Shown piece after piece: positions 7,783 through 14,042 of a stretch of DNA of 14,042 bases. The DNA lies in contig JAEDGF010000048.1 in the NCBI GenBank assembly GCA_016297645.1, positions 1-14,042 on the forward strand, read 5' to 3'. Numbering within the stretch: position 1 is the stretch's first letter; each line of letters opens with the position of its first letter. The DNA is from Clostridiaceae bacterium. Its GTDB lineage: Bacteria > Bacillota > Clostridia > Oscillospirales > Acutalibacteraceae. The notes beneath the pieces are model-generated. The model saw nothing but the letters and a program-made list of their open reading frames with translations, made no database searches and had not been told where the DNA came from. The translations under genes and the position numbers were made by a program.

Positions 7783-7811
7783 TTGACAATACGCCGGGGT
7801 TGGTTTACAAT
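7783..7811 (+). promoter_or_regulatory. Strong promoter of glpK-serC-serA
   Basis: TTGACA (7783-7788) and TACAAT (7806-7811) are 17 bases apart; the predicted start is near 7818. AAAGG at 7838-7842 serves the glpK ATG at 7853. No other promoter is evident before serC or serA. Confidence 0.85.
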
Positions 7812-7822
7812 TTACGGTAAAT
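7810..7822. promoter_or_regulatory. Candidate operator palindrome at the glpK transcription start
   Basis: ATTTAC-G-GTAAAT is a perfect 6+1+6 palindrome overlapping the last bases of the -10 box and the expected start site. A bound repressor here would block initiation. The regulator is not encoded nearby and I do not recognise the motif. Confidence 0.4.
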
Positions 7823-7852
7823 AAATATATATTAAAGAAAGGCGAAGAAAAA

Positions 7853-9358
7853 ATGCTTAAATACATTCTTTCTCTTGACCAGGGAACGACAAGTTCGCGT
7901 ACCATCGTTTTTAACCGTCAGGGCGAGATCGTTTCAAAGGCTCAGTATGAGTATGAACAGATTTATCCCAAGGCGGGTTGGGTGGAGCACAACCCGGAGG
8001 CAATTCTGAAAAGTCAGTTCCGCTCTCTCGCAGACGCACTTATCGACGGCGGTATCGAAGCGAAGGAAATTGCCGCTATCGGTATAACCAATCAGCGCGA
8101 AACCACCGTTCTTTGGGACAAACGCACCGGCAAGCCCGTCTATAACGCGATCGTTTGGCAGTGCCGCAGAACCGCGCAGATGTGTGAGGAGCTGAAAGCT
8201 CAGGGACTGGGCGACTACATAAAGGAACACACCGGGCTTATTATCGATGCATATTTCTCCGCTACGAAAATAAAATGGATACTCGATAATGTCGAGGGTG
8301 CAAGAGAGCTTGCCGAAGAGGGCAATCTTCTTTTCGGCACTATCGACACATGGCTTATTTGGAATCTCACCAACGGCAGAGTCCATGTGACGGACTATTC
8401 CAACGCTTCGCGCACAATGCTCTTTGATGTAGATAACCTTTGCTGGGATAAGTACCTCTGCGAAAAGCTTGATATCCCTATGTCGATACTTCCTCAGGTC
8501 GCGCCTTCAAGTAATGTTTACGGTGCGGTGGCTCAGGGCATCCCCGGCATTGAAGCACTTGCCGGAATTCCCATCTGCTCCGCAATAGGCGACCAGCAGG
8601 CTGCCCTTTTCGGTCAGGCTTGCTTTAACCCCGGTCAGGCAAAAAACACTTACGGCACCGGCTGCTTCCTTCTTATGAACACCGGCGAAAAACGCGTCCA
8701 CTCCGAAAATAACCTCGTTACGGGTATTGCCTGGGGGCTCAACGATAAGGTTGAATACTGCATTGAAGGCTCGGCATTTAACGCAGGCTCGGTCATTCAG
8801 TGGCTCAGAGATGAGCTTAATATAATCAAAAATGCTCCCGAGTGTGACAAGTTCGCCGAGAGCGTTCCCGATTCAAACGGAATTTATCTTGTTCCTGCCT
8901 TCACCGGACTCGGCGCGCCGTATTGGGATATGTATGCAAGAGCCTGCATTGTCGGCATGACGCGCGGAACAAACAAAAAGCACATCTGCCGCGCCGTGCT
9001 TGAATCCATCACCTTCCAGATGACGGATCTCCTTGAAGCCATGAAAGCCGACTCGGGCATTGATCTTACCGAGCTGCGCGTAGACGGCGGCGCAAGCATA
9101 AGCAATATAATGATGCAGATCCAGGCAAACATGATAAACACACCCGTGAATCGTCCGAAATGCGTTGAAACGACCGCACTCGGCGCTGCATATCTTGCAG
9201 GACTTGCAATCGGCTTCTGGTCGGGAATCGACGAAATTGAAAAGATACGCGAAGTATCAAAGGTCTTTCTTCCCGAAATGCCGAAGGAAGAGCGCGACAA
9301 GCAATACGCAGGCTGGAAACGCGCTGTCGAAAGAGCCCGCGGTTGGGCACAGGACTGA
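7853..9358 (+). CDS. glpK: Glycerol kinase
   Basis: GlpK phosphorylates glycerol with ATP to sn-glycerol 3-phosphate, trapping it in the cell for lipid synthesis or oxidation to dihydroxyacetone phosphate. The 501 residues match the usual length of the FGGY-kinase family. Visible features: phosphate-binding LDQGTTSSR (8-16), substrate residues R82-E83 in NQRETT, W102, Y134 and catalytic base D246 in GDQQAALFGQ. ATP contacts lie in NTYGTGCF (265-272), and a late FGGY block is DGGASISNIMMQIQANM (411-427). The stretch before D246 (AVAQGIPGIEALAGIPI) has no equivalent of the His that HPr phosphorylates in enterococcal and Bacillus GlpK, so direct PTS control looks absent. No glpF, glpD or glpR is in the window. 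Stops are doubled (TGA TAG, 9356-9361). serC begins 31 bases later with no terminator between them, so co-transcription is likely. Confidence 0.97.
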   Translation: MLKYILSLDQGTTSSRTIVFNRQGEIVSKAQYEYEQIYPKAGWVEHNPEAILKSQFRSLADALIDGGIEAKEIAAIGITNQRETTVLWDKRTGKPVYNAIVWQCRRTAQMCEELKAQGLGDYIKEHTGLIIDAYFSATKIKWILDNVEGARELAEEGNLLFGTIDTWLIWNLTNGRVHVTDYSNASRTMLFDVDNLCWDKYLCEKLDIPMSILPQVAPSSNVYGAVAQGIPGIEALAGIPICSAIGDQQAALFGQACFNPGQAKNTYGTGCFLLMNTGEKRVHSENNLVTGIAWGLNDKVEYCIEGSAFNAGSVIQWLRDELNIIKNAPECDKFAESVPDSNGIYLVPAFTGLGAPYWDMYARACIVGMTRGTNKKHICRAVLESITFQMTDLLEAMKADSGIDLTELRVDGGASISNIMMQIQANMINTPVNRPKCVETTALGAAYLAGLAIGFWSGIDEIEKIREVSKVFLPEMPKEERDKQYAGWKRAVERARGWAQD

Positions 9359-9389
9359 TAGTGTATATTTTTGAAAGGAATTGATATAT

Positions 9390-10472
9390 ATGAGCAGAGT
9401 TTACAATTTTTCGGCAGGTCCTTCAATGCTTCCTCTTGAAGTTCTTGAAAAGGCTCAGGCAGAGCTTCTCGACTATAAAGGAAGCGGTCAATCCGTTATG
9501 GAGATGTCGCATCGTTCAAAGGTCTTTGACGATATTATAAAAGAAGCTGAGTCGCTTTTCAGAGAACTGATGAACATTCCCGACAACTATAAGGTTCTTT
9601 TCCTTCAAGGCGGTGCTTCAACGCAGTTCGCAGCCATCCCGCTCAACTTCATGCAGAAGAACAAGAAAGCCGACTATATCATAACCGGCGTATGGGCGAA
9701 AAAGGCATTCCAGGAGGCTCAGAAATACGGCACTCCCCGTGCGGTCGCTTCTTCGGCAGACAAAACATTCTCTTATATTCCCAAGGTTTCAAAAGAGGAC
9801 ATTGACCCCGAAGCCGATTATGTTTACTACTGCATGAACAATACTATCTACGGAACAAAATTCCCGTACATTCCCGAAACCGGTAATGTTCCGCTTATCG
9901 CCGATATCTCCTCCTGCTTCCTTTCGGAGCCGCTTGATGTAACGAAGTTCGCAATGGTATACGGCGGAGCACAGAAGAATGTCGCTCCGGCTGGTCTTGT
10001 AGTTGCCATCATTCGTGAAGATATGCTCGGAAACGCTGCCGACATCACTCCCACAATGCTCAACTACAAAATTCAGGCAGATGCAGATTCTCTTTACAAC
10101 ACTCCCCCTTGCTTCACTATTTATATGTGTAAGCTCGTTCTTGAATGGATAAAGGAACAGGGCGGACTTGAAGCAATCAAAGCAAACAATGTCAAGAAAG
10201 CAGGTATTCTTTACGATTTCCTTGATAATTCGAAGCTTTTCAAATCCGTTATCCCCGTTGAAGACCGTTCACTCATGAACATTCCGTTTATCACAGGAAA
10301 CGAGGAGCTTGACGCGAAGTTTGTCAAAGAAGCGACTGCCGCAGGCTTCATTAACATTAAAGGTCACCGCACCACTGGCGGTATGCGTGCATCCTGCTAC
10401 AATGCCATGCCTATCGAAGGCGTTGAAAAGCTCGTTGAATTTATGAAAGAATTCGAAAAAGCCAATTCCTGA
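9390..10472 (+). CDS. serC: Phosphoserine aminotransferase
   Basis: SerC is a PLP enzyme converting 3-phosphohydroxypyruvate and glutamate into phosphoserine and 2-oxoglutarate, the second step of serine synthesis; the family also acts in pyridoxal-phosphate synthesis in some bacteria. The 360 residues match the family length. Visible are NFSAGPSMLP (6-15), the cofactor-binding GGASTQF (74-80), ADISSCFLS (171-179) with D171, the Schiff-base lysine K196 in YGGAQKNVAPAG, and the phosphate-binding GHRTTGGMRAS (325-335). ATG 9390 is chosen; it follows AAAGGA (9374-9379) by about ten bases, whereas an in-frame TTG at 9381 lies almost on top of the ribosome site. It sits 31 bases after glpK and 12 bases before serA, so it is probably translated from one message with both. 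No serB (phosphoserine phosphatase) is present here. Confidence 0.96.
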   Translation: MSRVYNFSAGPSMLPLEVLEKAQAELLDYKGSGQSVMEMSHRSKVFDDIIKEAESLFRELMNIPDNYKVLFLQGGASTQFAAIPLNFMQKNKKADYIITGVWAKKAFQEAQKYGTPRAVASSADKTFSYIPKVSKEDIDPEADYVYYCMNNTIYGTKFPYIPETGNVPLIADISSCFLSEPLDVTKFAMVYGGAQKNVAPAGLVVAIIREDMLGNAADITPTMLNYKIQADADSLYNTPPCFTIYMCKLVLEWIKEQGGLEAIKANNVKKAGILYDFLDNSKLFKSVIPVEDRSLMNIPFITGNEELDAKFVKEATAAGFINIKGHRTTGGMRASCYNAMPIEGVEKLVEFMKEFEKANS

Positions 10473-10484
10473 CGGAGGACAGAT

Positions 10485-11645
10485 ATGTACAGTATTCTCA
10501 CTCTCAACAAAATTTCTCAAAAAGGACTTTCTCGTCTTCCCAAGGAAAAATTTGTATGTTCCGATAACGCTGAAAATCCCGATGCTGTAATGGTTCGTTC
10601 CGCTTCCATGCACGATACCGAGTTTTCCTCAAATCTCCTTGCTATTGCGAGAGCAGGTGCGGGTGTCAACAATATTCCCGTTGATAAATGCAGTGAAAAC
10701 GGTATCTGCGTATTTAACACTCCCGGAGCAAACGCAAATGCCGTTAAAGAGCTTGTTATCTGCGGCTTGTTCCTTGCCTCCCGTAAGATTTCGGCGGGCG
10801 CACAGTGGTGTCTTTCCCTCAAAGGCAGCGGTGCAGAGGTTTCAAAAAAGGTCGAAAAAGGAAAAAGCGCTTTTGCCGGTCCCGAAATCCTCGGTAAAAC
10901 TCTCGGAATAATCGGACTCGGCGCAATAGGCATTCTTGTTGCAAATGCGGCAAAGGCTCTCGGTATGGAAGTTATCGGATACGATCCTTTCCTTTCCGAT
11001 AACACAAAGGCACGCCTTTCTTCCGAGGGAATCAAAACAACAACGGAACTGGATGATATTTTTACCGGGTCCGATTATATCACTCTCCATGCTCCTCTTA
11101 ACGATTCCACGCGTGGTGTTGTTAACTCGGAAAATCTTGCGAAGGCCAAGGACGGCGTAAGAATTCTCAACTTTGCACGCGGTGAGCTTGTCGCGGAAAA
11201 CGATATTATAGAGGCCATTTCCTCCGGTAAAGCCGCCGCATATGTCACCGACTTTCCCACCGACTCACAGCTCGGAGTTGACGGCGTGACTGCAATTCCC
11301 CACCTCGGTGCTTCGACCCCGGAAGCAGAAGAGAACTGTGCCGTTATGGCAGCGGAACAGCTTGCCGATTATCTTTCAAACGGTAATGTTACAAATTCCG
11401 TTAACTTCCCCGCCGTAAAGGCTGAGAGAAAAGGCAAAGTAAGACTTACCGCCGTTTCAAAAAATGATATCGTTTCGAGCGTTTCTGACGAACTTGAAAA
11501 AGCCGGCGTTAGAATTAACGCAAGCGTTTCAGGCGATAAAAAAAGCGTATTCTACTCAATTTTTGATACCGATTGCGAAATTAACGATGAGATGATCGAT
11601 TCGTTAAAGGAAATTCCCGGTGTCGTTTCGCTCAGAATAATATAA
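10485..11645 (+). CDS. serA: D-3-phosphoglycerate dehydrogenase, short clostridial-type form
   Basis: SerA oxidises 3-phosphoglycerate to 3-phosphohydroxypyruvate with NAD, the committed step of serine synthesis. At 386 residues it is shorter than the 410- and 525-residue classes. The catalytic domain carries RAGAGVNNI (57-65) and NTPGANANAVKEL (78-90). The Rossmann motif is GLGAIG (144-149) with D167 as the likely NAD-selecting acidic residue, and HAPL is at 202-205. Of the D-2-hydroxyacid dehydrogenase triad, R232 (ARGEL) and H273 (PHLGAST) are present. The usual Glu position falls in VTDFPTDSQ, where D260 replaces the Glu of the common DVFxxEP. Residues about 318-386 form a compact ACT-like domain (TAVSKNDIVSSVSDELEKAG), suggesting serine feedback. 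GGAGG (10474-10478) precedes ATG 10485 by six bases, and the serC gap is 12 bases. A terminator follows. SerA identity is secured by the serC pairing. Confidence 0.95.
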   Translation: MYSILTLNKISQKGLSRLPKEKFVCSDNAENPDAVMVRSASMHDTEFSSNLLAIARAGAGVNNIPVDKCSENGICVFNTPGANANAVKELVICGLFLASRKISAGAQWCLSLKGSGAEVSKKVEKGKSAFAGPEILGKTLGIIGLGAIGILVANAAKALGMEVIGYDPFLSDNTKARLSSEGIKTTTELDDIFTGSDYITLHAPLNDSTRGVVNSENLAKAKDGVRILNFARGELVAENDIIEAISSGKAAAYVTDFPTDSQLGVDGVTAIPHLGASTPEAEENCAVMAAEQLADYLSNGNVTNSVNFPAVKAERKGKVRLTAVSKNDIVSSVSDELEKAGVRINASVSGDKKSVFYSIFDTDCEINDEMIDSLKEIPGVVSLRII

Positions 11646-11666
11646 ACGCCCATATCTGATTAAAAG

Positions 11667-11713
11667 AGCATTTTGCGTTTCGGTTTTATTGCCGTCCGCA
11701 GAATGCTTTTTTT
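11667..11713 (+). terminator. Intrinsic terminator of the glpK-serC-serA unit
   Basis: AGCATTTTGCG (11667-11677) pairs with CGCAGAATGCT (11697-11707), one G-T pair, followed by a run of T through 11713. It starts 21 bases after the serA stop. Confidence 0.88.
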
Positions 11714-11720
11714 ATAAATC

Positions 11721-11766
11721 AAAAATAAGCTGTAAAGAAACGGATGTCGTTTGCTTTACAGCTTAT
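11721..11766 (-). terminator. Intrinsic terminator of the PRPP-synthetase-like gene
   Basis: ATAAGCTGTAAAG (11725-11737) pairs perfectly over 13 bp with CTTTACAGCTTAT (11754-11766), and AAACG/CGTTT extends it further in. On the minus strand it is followed by a T-rich run (11725-11721). It lies 20 bases past that gene's stop and back to back with the plus-strand terminator. Confidence 0.85.
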
Positions 11767-11786
11767 CGTTTTATATCTTGATAGAA

Positions 11787-12983
11787 TCAGTTTTCGCTCT
11801 TTATCTCGATATTGTAGCCGTGGTCTTGAAGGAACGGCTTAATCTTCTGTGCATGGTTAAGAAGAGTGCTTATCGAAATATCGTGGTTAAGAGCGTCGAT
11901 GAGAAGCGAGATGTACTTTGAGATGTCGACCTCGCAATACCACGGTCTGTTTTTAAGCTCGGGCGTACGGTAAATAAGATTTGTAGTAAATACCTTTGTG
12001 ATAAAGCCGGAATTGTATGCTTCGTCGAAAGAATCAAGTCCGTTGCAAAATAAGCCGAATGCGCAGCAGATGAATATTCTGTTTGCGCCCATGGCTTTGA
12101 GTTTCTTGCTGACTTCGATCATTGAATCGCCGGAGGATATCATATCGTCAACAACGATAACATCCTTGCCGTTGAGGTTCGTTCCGAGGAATTCATGTGC
12201 AATTATCGGATTTCTGCCCTTAACGACCCTTGAATAGTCGCGTCTTTTGTAGAACATACCGAGTTCAAGTCCGAGAACAGATGAGTAATAAACAGCTCTG
12301 TTGACACCGCCCTCGTCGGGGGAAACGATCATAAGGTGTTCTTTGTCGATTTTAAGATCGTCGATATTGAACACAAACGCTTTGATCATCTGATATGTAG
12401 TGTAAACATTTTCGAAACCTTTAAGGGGAATTGCATTCATAACGCGGGGGTCGTGTGCGTCAAAGGTTATGATATTTTCAACACCCATTTTTTCGCAAAG
12501 CTCCTGAAGTGCAAGAGCACAGTCGAGCGATTCGCGCGCAGCACGCTTATGCTGGCGTCCCTCGTAAAGCATGGGCATAATGACATTTATGCGGCGAGCC
12601 TTACCGGCAGTAGCTGCGATGGCGCGTTTAAGGTTTGCATAGTGTTCGTCGGGCGTATAAGGGACATCGTGACCGTACATACTGTGGGTTATACCGTAGT
12701 TGTAGCAATCGCATAAAATAAAAACATCATACCCTCTGACGGATTCTTTCAGCATACATTTGCCTTCTCCCGTACCGAAGCGGGGGAAAATGGCTTTGAG
12801 AATGTATGAGTTACGCTCATATCCGTCAAAAGCTATGGTGCTTTTGTGTTCGCTGTCCCTCTTGATACGCCAATTTACAAGGTAACTGTCGATTTTCGAG
12901 GCGATCTCTTCCGTGCCGGGGAGGGCAATAATACCCAGCTTTCCGCAAGGAAGGCTTGTGATGTTGTCGGTGTATGCAGGCAT
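11787..12983 (-). CDS. Divergent ribose-phosphate pyrophosphokinase (PRPP synthetase family)
   Basis: The family transfers pyrophosphate from ATP to ribose 5-phosphate, making PRPP for nucleotide, histidine and tryptophan synthesis. The best evidence is the type I phosphoribosyltransferase PRPP loop, VIVVDDMISSGDSM (275-288), together with MLYEGRQHKR (138-147) in place of the classical PY-RQDRK block, and TFDAHDP (173-179) in place of the DLH block. At 398 residues it is about 80 longer than a standard Prs (about 315). Extra sequence lies around 65-115 and at the C-terminus (370-398), and the first block PGTEEIASKI (22-31) replaces SGxxxxxLAxxI. I therefore leave the prs symbol off. ATG 12983 has AGGAG seven bases upstream; a TTG immediately before it is less likely. 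It is a single gene with its own promoter and terminator. It may be a second, specialised PRPP synthetase or a regulatory-subunit-like homologue. Confidence 0.83.
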   Translation of the reverse strand: MPAYTDNITSLPCGKLGIIALPGTEEIASKIDSYLVNWRIKRDSEHKSTIAFDGYERNSYILKAIFPRFGTGEGKCMLKESVRGYDVFILCDCYNYGITHSMYGHDVPYTPDEHYANLKRAIAATAGKARRINVIMPMLYEGRQHKRAARESLDCALALQELCEKMGVENIITFDAHDPRVMNAIPLKGFENVYTTYQMIKAFVFNIDDLKIDKEHLMIVSPDEGGVNRAVYYSSVLGLELGMFYKRRDYSRVVKGRNPIIAHEFLGTNLNGKDVIVVDDMISSGDSMIEVSKKLKAMGANRIFICCAFGLFCNGLDSFDEAYNSGFITKVFTTNLIYRTPELKNRPWYCEVDISKYISLLIDALNHDISISTLLNHAQKIKPFLQDHGYNIEIKSEN

Positions 12984-13048
12984 CAAATCACTCCTGTTTT
13001 CTTATTGTAGATCCTGCCGGGAATCGGCCGGCTTCACCTACACATACT

Positions 13049-13076
13049 ATTTTACAACATATTTTGCGCTTTTCAA
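13049..13076 (-). promoter_or_regulatory. Likely promoter of the PRPP-synthetase-like gene
   Basis: On the minus strand TTGAAA (13076-13071) and TAAAAT (13054-13049) are 16 bases apart, leaving a leader of about 60 bases to ATG 12983 that contains the GCCGG/CCGGC hairpin. Confidence 0.55.
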
Positions 13077-13231
13077 GTGTGTTTTCTGAAATTAACTTAA
13101 AAAAAACAAAAACATTCAGGGGGGGATTTTGTATAAAATACCAAGAAAAGTTCTTAGACGGATTTTATGTTCTTTTAAAGCAAAATAGACAAACGCATAA
13201 GGTCATTTTTCGTTGAAATGCACATTTACTC

Positions 13232-13260
13232 TTTACCTTTTACTTATTTTGCGGTACAAT
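13232..13260 (+). promoter_or_regulatory. Likely promoter of the C39-like protein gene
   Basis: TTTACC (13232-13237) and TACAAT (13255-13260) with a 17-base spacer; the predicted start near 13267 leaves about 24 bases to ATG 13291. Its position supports the shorter start of the downstream gene. Confidence 0.6.
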
Positions 13261-13290
13261 ATATTCCACCGTAAAAAAAGGAAAACAGTT

Positions 13291-13857
13291 ATGCTTGAAA
13301 AAATAAATATAAAGAAAAACATTCGTACCGAAAGATTCGGGGAAATAATAAACGGACAGGGACTTGGATATGTTGCACAGATGCGCTACGGACTCTTTCC
13401 CATGTCATACAACGGCTGCGAAATGATCGCAATCTACAATCTCCTTTTGCTTGAAGGCAGAAAGAACAATACGCTTACCGGTATCTGCCGCGAGATGTAT
13501 AAAACAGCCTGCGTGTTCAGCGGCCTCTTGGGGTCGAATGTCTATGTACTCGACAAATATTTTTCACGCCACGGTATGCCTGTCCTGAAAACACTTTCGC
13601 GCGACAGCTTTTTTGAAACGCTCTCGCATTGCAAATACGGGATTCTCTCCTTCTGGAACAGTAACTCCCCTTTCGACGGCGTACATACTGTCTGCATTGA
13701 GAAAAAAGAAAACAGCTGGATAATTTATAACCGCAGCAACCGCCGCGCTACACCGGTTGAATATTTCTCGATAGACGAAATCGTATCAAAGCACCGCTTC
13801 ATGGTAGGATACTGTCTTGATCAGCCCGTACGAACCATGCGAACAAAAGAAAACTGA
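13291..13857 (+). CDS. Small papain/C39-like cysteine-peptidase-fold protein, function unknown
   Basis: I recognise the pattern as a hypothetical family common in gut Clostridia, but not a named gene. The 188-residue protein has a candidate nucleophile in SYNGCEMIAIYNLL (39-52, C43) at the start of a helix. It also has a candidate catalytic His in GVHTVCIEKK (130-139, H132), followed by an aromatic strand WIIYNRSN (143-150) whose N147 could be the third residue. This Cys-helix, His-strand, Asn-strand order fits C39/papain-like peptidases. Q30 is 13 residues before C43, farther than the classical oxyanion Gln, so that residue is uncertain. There is no signal peptide or membrane segment, and no ABC transporter or leader peptide nearby, so bacteriocin processing is unlikely. 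ATG 13291 has AAAGGA at 13277-13282; the earlier start at 13213 would lie upstream of the promoter. No clear terminator follows. Confidence 0.78.
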   Translation: MLEKINIKKNIRTERFGEIINGQGLGYVAQMRYGLFPMSYNGCEMIAIYNLLLLEGRKNNTLTGICREMYKTACVFSGLLGSNVYVLDKYFSRHGMPVLKTLSRDSFFETLSHCKYGILSFWNSNSPFDGVHTVCIEKKENSWIIYNRSNRRATPVEYFSIDEIVSKHRFMVGYCLDQPVRTMRTKEN

Positions 13858-13870
13858 ACACGGAATTTAG

Positions 13871-13943
13871 CACGCTCAAACGAAAAATCGGGTTATACCG
13901 GCGTAATGCTGTTTTTGCTATTGATTATTCGGCTTTGAGCGTG
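13871..13943. repeat. Inverted repeat upstream of tRNA-Leu
   Basis: CACGCTCAAA (13871-13880) and TTTGAGCGTG (13934-13943) are perfect 10-bp inverted copies separated by 53 bases. The right arm fills the end of the tRNA promoter spacer and abuts its -10 box. There is no T-run, so it is not a normal terminator. Confidence 0.7.
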
Positions 13944-13949
13944 TATAAT
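13921..13949 (+). promoter_or_regulatory. Promoter of tRNA-Leu
   Basis: TTGATT (13921-13926) and TATAAT (13944-13949) are separated by 17 bases. The start is expected near 13956, only about five bases before the mature tRNA end, as is common for tRNA genes. Confidence 0.8.
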
Positions 13950-13960
13950 ACAGATAAAAT

Positions 13961-14042
13961 GCGGATGTGGTGGAATTGGCAGACACGCAAGATTTAGGTT
14001 CTTGTGCTTCGGCGTGCAGGTTCAAGTCCTGTTATCCGCACC
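13961..14042 (+). tRNA. tRNA-Leu (anticodon UAG), cut one base short at the window edge
   Basis: The acceptor stem GCGGATG pairs with TATCCGC (14033-14039) with one G-T pair, followed by discriminator A and CC; the final A of an encoded CCA would be base 14043. The anticodon stem CAAGA/TCTTG (13988-13992, 14000-14004) holds loop TTTAGGT with anticodon TAG at 13995-13997, reading CUN leucine codons. A class II variable arm (a GC-TTCG-GC hairpin) and a T-arm with TTCAAGT loop (about 14020-14026) complete the leucine form. Confidence 0.97.

Larger units (their letters stand above)
12984..13290. other. Divergent intergenic region, 307 bases, no gene seen
   Basis: It holds the minus-strand leader and promoter of the PRPP-synthetase-like gene, the plus-strand promoter of the cysteine-peptidase-like gene, and between them about 150 bases of A/T-rich sequence. 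A small GCCGG/CCGGC hairpin (13016-13032) lies in the minus-strand leader. The middle contains a run of eight A (13099-13106) and a run of seven G (13119-13125). No supported small ORF, RNA gene or riboswitch was recognised. A reading frame that starts at 13213 has no ribosome site and covers the promoter, so it is not counted as coding. Confidence 0.7.

Noticed and set aside
13016..13032. Riboswitch or attenuator in the leader of the PRPP-synthetase-like gene
   Set aside because: Only a 5-bp GCCGG/CCGGC hairpin is present, with no T-run and no PRPP or purine riboswitch motif; the leader is about 60 bases.
12974..13216. Small plus-strand ORF over the start of the PRPP-synthetase-like gene
   Set aside because: It lies antisense to that gene's start and promoter, has no ribosome site and no recognisable protein features.
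13213..13290. Longer start of the C39-like protein with a hydrophobic N-terminus that could look like a signal peptide
   Set aside because: The TTTACC/TACAAT promoter lies inside it and only ATG 13291 has a ribosome site (AAAGGA).
1..14042. CRISPR array, prophage, transposon or defence island
   Set aside because: No regularly spaced repeats, integrase, transposase, terminal repeats or phage structural genes were seen, and base composition looks even.

Overview
The window looks like a chromosomal segment of an anaerobic, endospore-forming member of the Clostridia. The main marker is a complete SpoIVA, found only in endospore-forming lineages, supported by Firmicutes-style strong Shine-Dalgarno sites and TTGACA/TATAAT promoters with 17-base spacers. 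Base composition and codon use look even across the window. I see no insertion sequence, phage gene, integrase or CRISPR array. The family is an inference and the species cannot be named.

Layout, left to right. Positions 1-58 hold two short hairpins of unknown identity, followed by a terminator serving spoIVA (minus strand, 124-1602). Divergent from spoIVA, under a near-consensus promoter, is a 697-residue protein joining a beta-propeller to an alpha-helical, toroid-like domain (1729-3822); this is the least familiar gene here. Two back-to-back terminators separate it from a minus-strand pair: dacF-like D,D-carboxypeptidase (5563-6978) and then a membrane-anchored M20 metallopeptidase with its own promoter (3969-5447). 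Divergent from dacF is a small metallophosphatase with two altered metal-site positions (7037-7729).

Next comes glpK-serC-serA (7853-11645), tightly spaced behind one strong promoter with a palindrome at its start site and closed by a terminator. It combines glycerol phosphorylation with the first two steps of serine synthesis from 3-phosphoglycerate. Facing it is a divergent PRPP-synthetase-family gene (11787-12983, minus). A 307-base intergenic region carries its promoter and that of a small cysteine-peptidase-like protein (13291-13857). The window ends in tRNA-Leu(UAG), cut one base short of its CCA end.

How the genes fit together: most are housekeeping (serine, glycerol, PRPP, wall trimming) or sporulation genes, each with its own transcription signals. 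The candidates for something undescribed are the propeller-toroid protein, the C39-like protein and the altered metallophosphatase. None of them forms a visible multi-gene system here.
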